64,000 nucleotides of DNA from Aromatoleum toluolicum (GCF_012911005.2 NZ_WTVS01000010.1:1-64000), one strand, 5' to 3'. Shown: positions 40,235 through 50,148, counted from the first letter of the stretch. Numbers and translations: made by a program. The notes: a model not told the origin generated them from the sequence alone.

Positions 40235-41005
40235 TTACAGCGTCTTCACGCGTTCGATCATTTCGTTCGCGAAGGCCATGTAGGCCTGCGCCCCCTTGGC
40301 GGCGCGATCGAACACGACGCCGGGCATGCCGTGGCTGGGCGCCTCGGCGAGGCGCACGTTGCGCGGCACGATGGCGTCGAACACCTTGTCGCCGAAGTGG
40401 CTCTCGAGCTGGGCGGAGACCTGCTGCTGCAGCGTCATGCGCGCATCGAACATGACGCGCAGCAGGCCGATGATCTTGAGGTCGCGGTTGAGGTTGGCAT
40501 GGACCTTCTTGATCGTGTTGACGAGATCGGACAGGCCTTCGAGCGCGTAGTACTCGCACTGCATCGGGATGATGACGCCGTGGGCGGCGCACAGGCCGTT
40601 GAGCGTGAGCATCGACAGCGAAGGCGGACAGTCGACGAGGACGAAGTCGTAGTCGGCGTCGAACTGCTTGAAGGCGTCGCGCAGGCGGTTCTCGCGGCGC
40701 TGGAGGTCGACGAGCTCGACCTCCGCACCGGCCAGGTCGCGGTTCGCCGGCAGGACGTCGTAGCCGCCGGACGGGGAGCTTGCGCGCACTTCGTCGAGCG
40801 TCGCGAGGCCGACGAGGACGTGATACACGGACTTCTGCAGCGCGCGCTTGTCGATGCCGCTGCCCATCGTCGCGTTGCCCTGCGGGTCGAGGTCGACGAG
40901 CAGGGTGCGTTGCCCGGCGAGCTGCAGCGCGGCGGCGAGGTTCACGCAGGTGGTCGTCTTGCCGACTCCGCCTTTCTGGTTGGCGACGCAGAAGATTCGT
41001 GCCAT
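40235..41005 (-). CDS. parA: Chromosome partitioning ATPase ParA
   Basis: This 256-residue deviant-Walker ATPase has KGGVGKTT near the start, LLVDLDPQGNATMGSG and FVLVDCPPSLSMLTLN. It drives ParB-parS segregation on the nucleoid. No N-terminal DNA-binding extension is present, as for chromosomal ParA/Soj. It directly abuts rsmG. Confidence 0.95.
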   Translation of the reverse strand: MARIFCVANQKGGVGKTTTCVNLAAALQLAGQRTLLVDLDPQGNATMGSGIDKRALQKSVYHVLVGLATLDEVRASSPSGGYDVLPANRDLAGAEVELVDLQRRENRLRDAFKQFDADYDFVLVDCPPSLSMLTLNGLCAAHGVIIPMQCEYYALEGLSDLVNTIKKVHANLNRDLKIIGLLRVMFDARMTLQQQVSAQLESHFGDKVFDAIVPRNVRLAEAPSHGMPGVVFDRAAKGAQAYMAFANEMIERVKTL

Positions 41006-41641
41006 TCAGCTCTTTTCCACGATGATCAGGTGTCGTTCGGCGCCGAGTCCCGGCACCGTCAGCGGCACGGCCTCGACGACGCGGAAGTCGGCGGGCAGGC
41101 GCGCGATTTCGTCATGAGGATACACGCCCTTCATGGCAAGGAAGCGACCGCCGGGGCGCAGCAGGTGCTGCGTGAGGCCGACGAAATCGGCGAGTTCGGA
41201 GAAGGCGCGCGATACGATGGCGTCGAACGGGGCGTCGGGGTGCACGTTCTCGACGCGTTCATTCACGACGGTGAAGTTCGCGAGCCCGAGCTCGATCTTC
41301 GCCTGCTGCTGGAAGCTCGCCTTCTTGTTGACGGTCTCGATCGACGAGATCGCGAGCGCGGGTTGGCGGCCTGCCGTCGCGATCGCGAGCGGGATGCCGG
41401 GGAGTCCGCCGCCCGAGCCGACGTCGGCGAGGCGTTCGATGCCCGTCAGCTGCGGCAGGAGCGCGAGCGAATCGAGCAGGTGATGCGTGACGATCTGGCC
41501 GGGATCGCGGATCGACGTGAGGTTGTAGACCTTGTTCCACTTCTGCAGCAGCGCGGCGAAGGCGAGGAGCCGCGTCTGCACGTCGACCGGCAGGGTGAGG
41601 CCCATCTGGGCGAGGCCGCGCTCCAGCGTCATCGCGCTCAC
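41006..41641 (-). CDS. rsmG: 16S rRNA (guanine527-N7)-methyltransferase RsmG
   Basis: This 211-residue methyltransferase (formerly GidB) has the SAM-binding LADVGSGGGLPGIPLAI, YNLTSIRDPGQIVTHHLLDSLAL and VSRAFSELADFV motifs. The start is GTG at 41641, with AGGAGGG 7 bp upstream, so I prefer it to the ATG three codons later. It sits between mnmG and parA, the classic gid arrangement. Confidence 0.94.
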   Translation of the reverse strand: MSAMTLERGLAQMGLTLPVDVQTRLLAFAALLQKWNKVYNLTSIRDPGQIVTHHLLDSLALLPQLTGIERLADVGSGGGLPGIPLAIATAGRQPALAISSIETVNKKASFQQQAKIELGLANFTVVNERVENVHPDAPFDAIVSRAFSELADFVGLTQHLLRPGGRFLAMKGVYPHDEIARLPADFRVVEAVPLTVPGLGAERHLIIVEKS

Positions 41642-41654
41642 TGGACTACCCTCC

Positions 41655-41705
41655 TGTCGCTACGCGACATCCTCCCCAAGGGAGGAAGAGCGCCCCCTTC
41701 GGGCG
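41655..41705. repeat. Three consecutive hairpins between mnmG and rsmG
   Basis: TGTCGC-TAC-GCGACA (41655-41669), CCTCCC-CAA-GGGAGG (41671-41685) and CGCCC-CCTTC-GGGCG (41691-41705) are perfect stems in a row. They lie next to the rsmG ribosome site, so folding may affect rsmG translation. The cluster looks like a dispersed intergenic repeat of high-GC beta-proteobacteria. Confidence 0.5.
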
Positions 41706-41720
41706 GCCGCGCGTGGGCGC

Positions 41721-43652
41721 TCATGCCGACTTCGCCTGTGGCGGCTCATCGCCCGCGCTGCTGCGGCCGCGCGCGACGAGTTCGCGGCGCTTGAGCCACA
41801 CCAGCAGCAGCGAGATCGCGGCCGGCGTGATGCCCTGGATGCGACCGGCCTGGCCGATCGTCTCGGGCTTGTGCAGGTTGAGCTTCTGCTGCACTTCCTT
41901 GGACAGGCCGCGCACGTCGGCGTAGTCGAGGCCGGCCGGCAGGCGCGTCGATTCGGCCTGTAGCTGCTTGGCGACCTCGTCCTGCTGACGGTCGATGTAG
42001 CCCTGGTACTTCGCGGCGATCTCGAGCTGCTCGATGACCTGCGGGTCGGTCTCGGGGGTCTCGGGCGCGCCGGGCAGCGTCATGAGCTCGACGTAGCGGG
42101 TGTTCGGGCGGCGCAGCAGCTCGAAGAAGCGGTATTCGCGTTCGAGCGCCTTGCCGACGACGCGCTCGGCGTCGGCCGCGGGCACGCGTTCGGGATTCGC
42201 CCAGGTGGCTTTGAGGCGCGCGGTTTCGCGCTCGATCGCTTCGCGCTTGCGGCAGAAGGCGTCCCAGCGCACGTCGTCGACGAGACCCAGTTCGCGGCCC
42301 TTTTCGGTGAGGCGCAGGTCGGCGTTGTCTTCGCGCAGCGAGAGGCGATATTCGGCGCGCGACGTGAACATGCGGTAGGGCTCGGCGACGCCGCGGGTGA
42401 CGAGGTCGTCGACGAGCACGCCGAGGTAGGCCTCGTCGCGGCGCGGGCACCAGGCTTCGCGCCCCTGCACCTGCAGCGCGGCGTTGGCGCCGGCGAGCAG
42501 GCCCTGCGCGGCGGCTTCCTCGTAGCCGGTGGTGCCGTTTATCTGGCCGGCGAAGAAGAGGCCGTGAAAGGTCTTGGTCTCGAGGCTGCTCTTGAGGTTG
42601 CGCGGGTCGAAGTAGTCGTATTCGATCGCGTAGCCGGGACGCAGGATGTGCGCGTTCTCGAGGCCGCGGATGGAGCGCACGACGGCGAGCTGGACGTCGA
42701 AGGGAAGCGAGGTGGAGATCCCGTTCGGGTAGATCTCGTGCGTCGTGAGGCCTTCGGGCTCGAGGAAGATGTTGTGGCTGTCCTTGTCGGCGAAGCGGTG
42801 GATCTTGTCCTCGATCGACGGGCAGTAGCGCGGGCCGACCCCTTCGATGACGCCGGAGTACATCGGCGAGCGGTCGAGGTTGGCACGGATGATGTCGTGG
42901 GTGCGCTGGTTGGTGTGCGTGATCCAGCACGGCAGCTGCGCGGGGTGCTGGGCGGCCGAGCCGAGGAAGCTGAACACCGGCACGGGGTCGTCGCCGGGCT
43001 GCTCCTGCATGACGGAGAAATCGATCGTGCGCGCGTCGAGGCGCGGCGGGGTGCCGGTCTTGAGGCGCCCCTGCGGCAGCTTGAGTTCCTTCAGGCGCTG
43101 GCCGAGGGAGATCGCGGGCGGGTCGCCGGCGCGGCCCGCGGAGTAGTGTTCGAGGCCGACGTGCACGAGGCCGTTGAGGAAGGTGCCGGCGGTGAGCACG
43201 ACGGCGGGGGCCTCGAAGGCGAGGCCGATCTGCGTGACGACGCCGGTGACGCGGTCGCCCGCGACGGTGATGTCGTCGACCGCCTGCTGGAACAGCCACA
43301 AGTTGGGCTGGTTTTCGAGGCGCCCGCGGATCGCGGCCTTGTACAGCACGCGGTCGGCCTGGGCGCGGGTGGCGCGCACGGCAGGGCCTTTCGATGCGTT
43401 GAGGATGCGGAACTGGATGCCGCCCTCGTCAGTGGCGGCCGCCATCGCGCCGCCGAGCGCGTCGACTTCCTTGACGAGGTGGCCCTTGCCGATGCCGCCG
43501 ATCGACGGGTTGCAGCTCATCTGCCCGAGCGTCTCGATGTTGTGCGTGAGCAGCAGCGTCTTCGCACCCATGCGCGCGGACGCGAGGGCGGCTTCGGTGC
43601 CGGCATGGCCACCGCCAACAACGATGACATCGAAACGGGAGGGATAGAACAT
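41721..43652 (-). CDS. mnmG: tRNA uridine 5-carboxymethylaminomethyl modification enzyme MnmG (GidA)
   Basis: This 643-residue FAD protein works with MnmE at the wobble uridine of certain tRNAs. It has the FAD motif [41 protein letters not shown], the [12 protein letters not shown] block and the C-terminal helical domain starting near [16 protein letters not shown]. It starts at ATG 43652. The 248-bp upstream gap (43653-43900) contains a single parS-like half site (TGTTTCAC) but no DnaA box that I can see. Confidence 0.96.
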   Translation of the reverse strand: MFYPSRFDVIVVGGGHAGTEAALASARMGAKTLLLTHNIETLGQMSCNPSIGGIGKGHLVKEVDALGGAMAAATDEGGIQFRILNASKGPAVRATRAQADRVLYKAAIRGRLENQPNLWLFQQAVDDITVAGDRVTGVVTQIGLAFEAPAVVLTAGTFLNGLVHVGLEHYSAGRAGDPPAISLGQRLKELKLPQGRLKTGTPPRLDARTIDFSVMQEQPGDDPVPVFSFLGSAAQHPAQLPCWITHTNQRTHDIIRANLDRSPMYSGVIEGVGPRYCPSIEDKIHRFADKDSHNIFLEPEGLTTHEIYPNGISTSLPFDVQLAVVRSIRGLENAHILRPGYAIEYDYFDPRNLKSSLETKTFHGLFFAGQINGTTGYEEAAAQGLLAGANAALQVQGREAWCPRRDEAYLGVLVDDLVTRGVAEPYRMFTSRAEYRLSLREDNADLRLTEKGRELGLVDDVRWDAFCRKREAIERETARLKATWANPERVPAADAERVVGKALEREYRFFELLRRPNTRYVELMTLPGAPETPETDPQVIEQLEIAAKYQGYIDRQQDEVAKQLQAESTRLPAGLDYADVRGLSKEVQQKLNLHKPETIGQAGRIQGITPAAISLLLVWLKRRELVARGRSSAGDEPPQAKSA

Positions 43653-43900
43653 GGCGCACCCCGGCGCGGATGGAGCGGGAAGGCCCGCGATTTTACGCTG
43701 TTGCAGTGCAAAAGCCTAGTGTTTCCCGCTCATGTTTCACAGAAAAATGTTTTCCAAACAGTTACTTGTCTCGATTTGCGAAGGGAAGATCGGTAGCGGC
43801 GCGGTCGGGCCGGGGCAACTATACTGATGAGCGTAAAGCCGACGTCGGTCACGTCGCTCGGCCGTCACCCAGACATCCAATCGCAAGAGGGGGAATGCAA

Positions 43901-44269
43901 ATGGTCAAAGTGAGTGTGCTGTACCCGTATGCCGACGCCTTCCGCTTCGACTTTGACTATTACTGCACCAAGCACATGCCGATGGTAAAGGACAAGCTTG
44001 GCGACGCATGCCAGGGAATTGCCGTGGATCGCGGCATCGCCGGCGGTGCGGCAGGTTCGCCACCGAGCTTCGTCGCGATGGCGCACCTGTATTTCCACAC
44101 GGAGGCGGATTTCCAGGCTTCATTCGGCCCGCACACGGCGGAGATCATGGACGACGTGCCGAACTACACGGACATCACGCCGGTAATCCAGATCAGCGAG
44201 GTGCTGATCAATGCGCGGCGCAGCGATCCCGGACCGTTCCACCTGCATCTGTCGAGCAGCGCGAACTGA
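43901..44269 (+). CDS. EthD family protein
   Basis: This 122-residue protein has the ferredoxin-like EthD fold pattern: VSVLYPYADAFRFDFDYYCTKHMPMVKD, and later AHLYFHTEADFQASFGPHTAEIMDDVPNYTD. EthD was named from an ether-degradation cluster and most members have no known role. I start at ATG 43901 because GAGGGGGA precedes it by 7 bp; an earlier ATG at 43895 overlaps that site. It is a single gene with its own upstream region. Confidence 0.85.
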   Translation: MVKVSVLYPYADAFRFDFDYYCTKHMPMVKDKLGDACQGIAVDRGIAGGAAGSPPSFVAMAHLYFHTEADFQASFGPHTAEIMDDVPNYTDITPVIQISEVLINARRSDPGPFHLHLSSSAN

Positions 44270-44298
44270 ACCGTCGGACGGCCCTGGCGCCCATTACG

Positions 44299-44517
44299 TC
44301 ACTTCACGCGCTTGGACGTGTATTCGTCCTCGATGGTGTCGCGGTAGTAGCTCACCGGCGAGCCGCTCGCGAGAAAGCGGCGTGCGATCTCTTCGCCGAC
44401 GCCGCTGTGCTGGACGATGCTGCCGTTGTCGAATTCGATCTCGAGGATGCGCGCGCCGCGATCGTAGCCGGCGGAACGGATGCCGCCGCGGCGAATGGGT
44501 TTGCGTTCGATGCTCAT
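44299..44517 (-). CDS. KTSC domain protein
   Basis: This 72-residue protein has the KTSC-like pattern: IRSAGYDRGARILEIEFDNGSIVQHSGVGEEIARRFLASGSPVSYYRDTI (in short: a beta strand with IEF.NG, then YYRD.I). KTSC domains are small, uncharacterised, often in modular proteins with lysyl-tRNA synthetase C-terminal links. I start at ATG 44517, with AAGGAG just upstream; a frame from 44604 is not needed. It converges on the EthD gene. Confidence 0.75.
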   Translation of the reverse strand: MSIERKPIRRGGIRSAGYDRGARILEIEFDNGSIVQHSGVGEEIARRFLASGSPVSYYRDTIEDEYTSKRVK

Positions 44518-44649
44518 CGTCGCTCCTTCATGGACGGGGGAAGGGCCATTGCACTGCAAGACGCCCGTCGAGTAAAGCGGGCGCGAGACGCCCCTCCGAC
44601 TCATCGCGATGGCCCGGCTGGTTTCTCCTGGATCGCCGGGATCCGCGGG

Positions 44650-46038
44650 TCATTCCTGGCGCAGTTGCCGATGGACGGCGTCGACGTCGGGATTTCCCGG
44701 AAGGACCTTGCCGTTCACTTCGAGCACCGGCAGCTGGATGCGGGCGTCCCCGTTGCCCGCCACGATCGAGTGCAGGCGCTCGGCGGCAGACTGGTCCTTG
44801 TCGACTGCATACACGGTGTAGCGCAGCCCGTTGCCGTCGAGCCACTCGCGCATGTCGTCGCAATCGGTGCATCCCGTGATCACGTAGATGTCGACGCGGT
44901 TGCTGCTGGCATAACTCGCCTGGGAGAGGGCTCCCGCCCCCCCGGTGTCGTCGGCATGGGCGGTGCCGTCCTCGCCGGCGCTCATCGCGGCAAGGAAGCG
45001 GGCCGCGTTCTCGGGGTCCCCGGCGATGTTGCGGTAGCTCAAGGTACCGAGAGCGAGCACGGCGGCGAGCGCGACGAGCGCCCGCCTTCCGCCACCGTCG
45101 GCAGGAACCGGGCCGTATTCGTTATCGTCGTGATCCCCGCCGATGAATAACAGCGCAAGCGCCATCAGGCCGCCGAGCACCGGCACGAAGAGGATCAGCG
45201 AAAGCCAGCCGTTGCGCCCGGTGTCGTGCAGTCTCAGGGCGATGCAGCGGACGCCGTAGATCGCTGACAGGAACATGCCGAAGCCGGCGAAGGCTGCCTT
45301 GCCCGTCTTGACCGCGAGCAGCACGAAAGCGAGCCAGAGCAGCGTGCTGACGAGCGAACTCGTAAAGTAGTCGAGCCTGCCCAGCCGCCCCGAGAATCCG
45401 ACGCCCAGCACTCCCGCAGTCGCCTCGTCTGCGGGCCGCCGCCCGCGGGCTGAGGACTGCGTGCGCGCCGCGACCTCGGCGGCACGCTGCTCGCGCGCCT
45501 CGCGCTCGAGCGCCTCCTGGGCGGCCGCGTAGCGCGGCATGTCGAGTCCGCATTTGCGGCACAAGGTGCGTTTGGGCTGCGCTTCGCCGCACTTGGGGCA
45601 CAGCACCTCGGCATCGGCCCCCTGGAGTGCGGGGACCTGCGGGAGGACATCCGGGGCAGCCACGGTCGGGCGGGCCAGGGCGAAGAGTTCGTTGGGTTGC
45701 GGAGCCGCGGCCCGCGGGGTCTCAACGGGCGCGACCAAGGGTTTGGACTCCCGGGGCTCCGGTGCAACAACCGGCGTGGTGGGCTTAACCGGCGTCCCAC
45801 TCACGGCGGGGGGCGATTCGACGTACGCCTCGAGGTCCAGCGCGCGCAGGCGGGCGACGAGCTTTTCGGCCACGTCCGGCGTCGCACTGCGCGAAACCGC
45901 GACGGGTTTGCCACACAGCATGCGGTCGAGTTGCCCATCCTGCAGCTGGAAGGCGAGACCGACCGTGTCCCGCACGTCGGCGAGCGGCGCGCCCGAGAGC
46001 GTGCGTCCGGAAATCATCACCCTGCAATGGTCTGTCAT
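44650..46038 (-). CDS. Zinc ribbon, DUF805 membrane and glutaredoxin-like fusion protein
   Basis: This 462-residue protein joins four parts. An N-terminal domain of about 75 residues is followed by a Pro-rich linker, then a zinc ribbon (C147, C150, C160, C163) and a DUF805-type membrane region at about 220-305 (GRLGRLDYF, RCIALRLHDTGRNGW). A further helix comes at about 318-334. The C-terminal 80 residues resemble glutaredoxin/thioredoxin: VDIYVITGCTDCDDMREWL (CTDC at 390-393) and LPVLEVNGKVLPG with the cis-Pro. Whether the redox domain faces the cytoplasm or periplasm is not settled by the sequence. It diverges from the rhomboid gene. Confidence 0.75.
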   Translation of the reverse strand: MTDHCRVMISGRTLSGAPLADVRDTVGLAFQLQDGQLDRMLCGKPVAVSRSATPDVAEKLVARLRALDLEAYVESPPAVSGTPVKPTTPVVAPEPRESKPLVAPVETPRAAAPQPNELFALARPTVAAPDVLPQVPALQGADAEVLCPKCGEAQPKRTLCRKCGLDMPRYAAAQEALEREAREQRAAEVAARTQSSARGRRPADEATAGVLGVGFSGRLGRLDYFTSSLVSTLLWLAFVLLAVKTGKAAFAGFGMFLSAIYGVRCIALRLHDTGRNGWLSLILFVPVLGGLMALALLFIGGDHDDNEYGPVPADGGGRRALVALAAVLALGTLSYRNIAGDPENAARFLAAMSAGEDGTAHADDTGGAGALSQASYASSNRVDIYVITGCTDCDDMREWLDGNGLRYTVYAVDKDQSAAERLHSIVAGNGDARIQLPVLEVNGKVLPGNPDVDAVHRQLRQE

Positions 46039-46154
46039 GAGTCGAATGGAACGGCGGGCAAAGGCGGCATTCTGCCTGCAAAGCGCGCGCTCCGTGCGGC
46101 GGGGACCATGCGCCTCGTATAATTCGCGGCTTCCGGCTGCTTTCCCAGGTCCCG

Positions 46155-47564
46155 ATGCTGATCCTGCCCCTTCCCGCGCGGCCCGACTGGAGCCGGCCCC
46201 CGCTCGCGACCCTGGCGATCATGCTGCTGTGCCTGATCGCGTTCCTGCTGCAGGGCGGCGACGCAGGGCGGGCCGAGGCGGCGTGGCGCTATTACCAGCA
46301 GTCCGGACTGGCCAGGATGGAGGCTGCCGCGTACCGGGCTGAACTCGCCCGGCGCGACGCCAAGGCGTCCACGCGCAACGGTGCCGCGCTGCTGCAGGAG
46401 ATGGAAGCCGATCGAGGCTTCATGACAGCGCTGCGCGAGGGCCAAATAATCACGCGCGAGAGTCCCGACTACCCGACATGGCGGGCACAGCGGAGCCATT
46501 ACGAGACGCTGCGCCAGCGCGTGCTGACGGAGCGCTTCGCGCTCGAAGGGCAGGCGCCGCGCCCGGCGACGCTGCTGACGCACATGTTCCTGCACGGCGA
46601 CATCCTGCATCTGAGCGGAAACATGGCGGTCCTGTTCGTCGTCGGCTACACGGTGGAAGCCGCCCTCGGGCCGCTCGGCTTTGTCGCCCTCTACCTCCTC
46701 GGCGGGCTGGGGGCGGCGCTGCCCGATCTGCTTCTCCCCGTGACCGGGCACCGCTTGTCGCTGGGCGCCTCAGGGGCGATCTCGGCGGTGATGGCGGCCT
46801 ACCTCGGCTTGTTCGGACGCCGCCGGATCGAGTTCTTCTACTGGCTCGTGTTCTTCTTCGGCACGGTGCGCGGGCCGGCACTCGCGATCCTGCCGCTATG
46901 GCTGGGCAACGAGCTGCTGCAGAACTTCGTCCTCGACCGCGACGGCAACGTGAACTACCTGGCGCACTTCGCGGGCCTGCTCAGCGGCGCGCTGCTGATC
47001 GCCGTGTACCGTTGGCGCAGGCACGGCCGGAGTGCGGAGCTCGTCCATCGGCAGGACGCCGACGAGGCGATCGCCGCCCTGCGCGCGCGGGCGGAGAAGC
47101 ACGTCGCGACGATGCAGTTCGGGCCCGCCGCGCTGCTCTACCGCAAGCTGTTCGACGAGCACCATGATCCGAGTGCCGCACTCGCGGCGGAATACTGGCG
47201 GGTCGCCCGCCTCGCGCGACAAGGCGAGCTGGAGCACGACGCGCGTCGTCGGCTACTGGAATGCGCTGCAATGCGCCCTGCCGCCGTCGATTCGAAGCTA
47301 TTGGCCGAGGTGCTGGGCGGGGAGGCCGAGGGTTTGCCGATGCTTGACCCCGCGAAGTGGGAGGCGCTGACCGGGCGCCTGATCGACGCGGACGAACTGG
47401 ACGTCGCCGAACGCCTCGTGCTGCACTTCTTCGCCCGCCGCGAAAAACTGGGCATCGCGCTGCGCCTTGCCGGTCGACTCGCACGCGCTTTCGACGCCCG
47501 GGGCCTTGCCGACCGGGCGGTCCCACTGCGGCGGCTGGTCGCGGCCCTCGAACCGTCCCGCTAG
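46155..47564 (+). CDS. Rhomboid intramembrane serine protease with helical C-terminal tail
   Basis: This 469-residue protein has a first membrane helix (about 17-33), a charged loop of about 100 residues and a rhomboid core with HLSGNM (H152, N156), catalytic Ser206 in LGASGAISA and His271 in NYLAHFAGLLSG. About 180 residues after the core form amphipathic helices like degenerate TPR repeats. Rhomboids cut transmembrane helices of substrates; the tail may select them. It overlaps the next gene on the other strand by 4 bp. Confidence 0.88.
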   Translation: MLILPLPARPDWSRPPLATLAIMLLCLIAFLLQGGDAGRAEAAWRYYQQSGLARMEAAAYRAELARRDAKASTRNGAALLQEMEADRGFMTALREGQIITRESPDYPTWRAQRSHYETLRQRVLTERFALEGQAPRPATLLTHMFLHGDILHLSGNMAVLFVVGYTVEAALGPLGFVALYLLGGLGAALPDLLLPVTGHRLSLGASGAISAVMAAYLGLFGRRRIEFFYWLVFFFGTVRGPALAILPLWLGNELLQNFVLDRDGNVNYLAHFAGLLSGALLIAVYRWRRHGRSAELVHRQDADEAIAALRARAEKHVATMQFGPAALLYRKLFDEHHDPSAALAAEYWRVARLARQGELEHDARRRLLECAAMRPAAVDSKLLAEVLGGEAEGLPMLDPAKWEALTGRLIDADELDVAERLVLHFFARREKLGIALRLAGRLARAFDARGLADRAVPLRRLVAALEPSR

Positions 47565-48862
47565 CCGGCGGCCGAGGGATTTGCGGCAGTTGCGAGCCGG
47601 TCGAGCAATTCGCCCAGACGCCGCGCCTCCGTTGCCGCGGGACTGTCGGGGTAGTGCTCGCGGATCGCCGCCAGCACCCGACGCGCCTGCGTTTCGTCAC
47701 GCTGGTGTTCGATCAGCAGGCGGGCGCCCAGCAGGTACACCGCGGGGGTGTCCGCGTGGCCGGGGAAGCGCCGGTCGAAGCCCTTGATCAGGCACGCCGC
47801 GCCGGCGTAACGCCGGGCATCGAAGAAGGCCTGCGCGAGGGGAAGGATGAACGCGCCAAGCGGAAGGCTGTACGCGGGCTCGTGCTTCCAGACGGCCTCA
47901 ATGACATCGACCGCGACACGCTCCCTGCCCTTCCGCATCAGTGCCGGCAGCCATTCCGCCGCGTGAGCCAGCATCGCGCGCTCCTCCCCCGGCACCGCGC
48001 ACAACAGGCGGTGCAGCCGCAGGTTGGCCGCCTGATCGCCCGGGTTCTCCGCCAGTTCGGTGCGCGCGAGGGCGATCGCTTCGGCGAAGCGGCCTTCCCT
48101 GATCAGCGCCGCGGTCTCGGCGGCGCGCCGGGCGGCGGGGTCGGGACGCGCGACGGAGGCCGTCTGGCGCTCGAACCCGACGTCGACCGCCAGCCCGAGC
48201 ACGTCGTGGTACTGGTACAGCGCGTAGCCCATCAGGCGGAACATCGCGACCATGAAGTAGGCACCGAGGAAGCCGCCGAGTGCGCCGACGAGCATAGGCG
48301 GCACGACCGGCACGAGCCAGCCGAGCAGCGCCGCGCTGCTCGACGACAACAACAGCAGGCAGGCGCAGAGGCCCAAGTAAGGCATGCCGATGCCGTGGAT
48401 CAGCGCCCACAGGCGCGGCGGGGCGATCGACTCGCCGAGGTCGTTCGTCAGGGCCAGCAGCATCGTGTTCGCGGGCAGCAGCAAGCCAAGGAACACGAGC
48501 AGGACCATCGCGAGGTGCACGCCGCCGATGCTCGCCGCGTACGCGCTCAGGCTGAGGCCGATTGCGATGACGACGAACTGCTTGTAGGGAAGGTACTTGC
48601 CGCCGTGCCCCGGGTGCACGAGCAGCTGGGCATCGTCCAGGTGGCCGCGCGCGGTGCGCTCCAGCACCTTGTAGCCGTAGCGCAGCGTCCCCACCAGCAC
48701 GCCAAGTTGCAGGAGCAGGTTGGCGGGAAAGAAGACGGCGCCCGCCAGGCCGGCGAGGACGCCGAATCCGAGGCATGCGAGCAGCGGCTCGAGCGAGAGC
48801 GGATAGAGGAAGAAGCTGCCGAAGCGGCGCCAGTAAGGTTGGATCGGTGGCAGGGAAGGCAT
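47561..48862 (-). CDS. Polytopic membrane protein with C-terminal TPR-like repeats
   Basis: From ATG 48862 it has 433 residues. Residues about 20-240 hold five or six membrane segments, including a DUF4013-like LVGTLRYGYKVLERTARG. Residues about 250-425 form helical pairs resembling TPRs (AALIREGRFAEAIALARTELAENPGDQAANLRL). The function is unknown. Both it and the convergent rhomboid combine membrane cores with similar helical tails, so a joint role is possible but unproven. GTG at 48886 is an alternative start. Confidence 0.7.
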   Translation of the reverse strand: MPSLPPIQPYWRRFGSFFLYPLSLEPLLACLGFGVLAGLAGAVFFPANLLLQLGVLVGTLRYGYKVLERTARGHLDDAQLLVHPGHGGKYLPYKQFVVIAIGLSLSAYAASIGGVHLAMVLLVFLGLLLPANTMLLALTNDLGESIAPPRLWALIHGIGMPYLGLCACLLLLSSSSAALLGWLVPVVPPMLVGALGGFLGAYFMVAMFRLMGYALYQYHDVLGLAVDVGFERQTASVARPDPAARRAAETAALIREGRFAEAIALARTELAENPGDQAANLRLHRLLCAVPGEERAMLAHAAEWLPALMRKGRERVAVDVIEAVWKHEPAYSLPLGAFILPLAQAFFDARRYAGAACLIKGFDRRFPGHADTPAVYLLGARLLIEHQRDETQARRVLAAIREHYPDSPAATEARRLGELLDRLATAANPSAAG

Positions 48863-49049
48863 CGTGGATGCAGGTCGCGGGAGCACAGCCCGGAGTCTAT
48901 TCCACGGTCCTGCGCCGGGGACAGCGGAATATGCCGAAGCCCGTCATTCCGCGCCCGCACGGAGGTCGCCAACGTGCCCCGAGGTTGCCAACCCTTCGCG
49001 CGACGCGGATACTCGCCCGCTTTGCTCGTCCGCGAGCCGCGAGGAAATC

Positions 49050-49391
49050 ATGTCGACTGTCCCGCCCTGCCCCCAATGCACCCTGGAGAACACCTACCCG
49101 GACGGCGCGAACTACGTGTGCGCCGACTGCGGCTACGAGTGGCCGATGGCCGAGGCCGCAGTGGCCGACGACGAGGGCGAGACGGTCGTCAAGGATGCCA
49201 ACGGCAATGTGCTGCAGAACGGCGACGCGGTGGTGCTGATCAAGGACCTGAAGGTGAAGGGCTCGTCGATCACGCTGAAGGTCGGCACCAAGGTGAAGAG
49301 CATCCGCCTCGTCGGCGGCGACCACGAGGTCGACTGCAAGATGGATGCCGGCAACTTCATGCTGAAGGCCTGCTACCTGAAGAAGGTGTGA
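49050..49391 (+). CDS. phnA: PhnA/YjdM zinc-ribbon protein
   Basis: This 113-residue protein has an N-terminal zinc ribbon (CPQC...CADCGYEW) and the PhnA domain (VVKDANGNVLQNGDAVVLIKDLKVKGSS, LVGGDHEVDCKMDAGNFMLKACYLKKV). Despite the name, this small PhnA/YjdM protein is not phosphonoacetate hydrolase and its role is unclear. ATG 49050 follows GAGG. Confidence 0.9.
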   Translation: MSTVPPCPQCTLENTYPDGANYVCADCGYEWPMAEAAVADDEGETVVKDANGNVLQNGDAVVLIKDLKVKGSSITLKVGTKVKSIRLVGGDHEVDCKMDAGNFMLKACYLKKV

Positions 49392-49419
49392 GCGTCGGGG
49401 CGCCGCGCGCCCCGATGTC

Positions 49420-50148
49420 TCAGTGGTTGAGGATCTTCGCGAGGAAGGCCTGCGCGCGTTCGGAGCGCGGCTGGCCGAAGAAGTCTTCCTTGGCGGCGTC
49501 CTCGACGATGGCGCCGCGGTCCATGAAGATCACGCGGTTGGCAACCTTGCGCGCGAAGCCCATCTCGTGCGTGACGCACATCATCGTCATGCCTTCGTGG
49601 GCGAGCTGGACCATGACGTCGAGCACCTCGTTGATCATCTCGGGGTCGAGCGCAGAGGTCGGTTCGTCGAACAGCATGCAGATCGGATCCATCGCGAGCG
49701 CGCGGGCGATCGCGACGCGCTGCTGCTGGCCGCCCGAGAGCTGGCCGGGAAACTTCGCCGCCTGCGCCTTGAGGCCGACGCGGTCGAGCAGCTTCAGGCC
49801 CTTGTCGACGGCCTCGTCGCGGCTGCGGCCGAGCACCTTGATCTGCGCGATCGCCAGGTTGTCGGTGATCGTCATGTGCGGGAACAGCTCGAAGTTCTGG
49901 AACACCATGCCGACCTTGGCGCGCAGCTTGGGCAGATCGGTCTTCGGATCCTGAACGGCGATGCCATTGACGACGATGCTGCCCTGCTGGAAGGGTTCGA
50001 GCGCATTCACGCACTTGATCAGCGTCGATTTGCCCGAGCCCGAGGGGCCGCACACCACCACCACTTCGCTCTTGCTGACCTGCGTCGTGCAGTCGGTCAA
50101 CACCTGAAAGCTGCCGTACCACTTCGAAACGTTGTTGATCTCGATCAT
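49420..50148 (-). CDS. gltL: Glutamate/aspartate ABC transporter ATP-binding protein
   Basis: This 242-residue ATPase has Walker A GPSGSGKS (34-41), signature LSGGQQQR, Walker [16 protein letters not shown] and the H-loop [12 protein letters not shown]. It closely follows the polar amino acid transport pattern and powers the GltJ-GltK permease. It is last in the gltIJKL operon. Confidence 0.93.
   Translation of the reverse strand: MIEINNVSKWYGSFQVLTDCTTQVSKSEVVVVCGPSGSGKSTLIKCVNALEPFQQGSIVVNGIAVQDPKTDLPKLRAKVGMVFQNFELFPHMTITDNLAIAQIKVLGRSRDEAVDKGLKLLDRVGLKAQAAKFPGQLSGGQQQRVAIARALAMDPICMLFDEPTSALDPEMINEVLDVMVQLAHEGMTMMCVTHEMGFARKVANRVIFMDRGAIVEDAAKEDFFGQPRSERAQAFLAKILNH

Noticed and set aside
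43733-43740. parS site upstream of mnmG
   Set aside because: Only one half of the palindrome matches; the other half has few agreeing bases.
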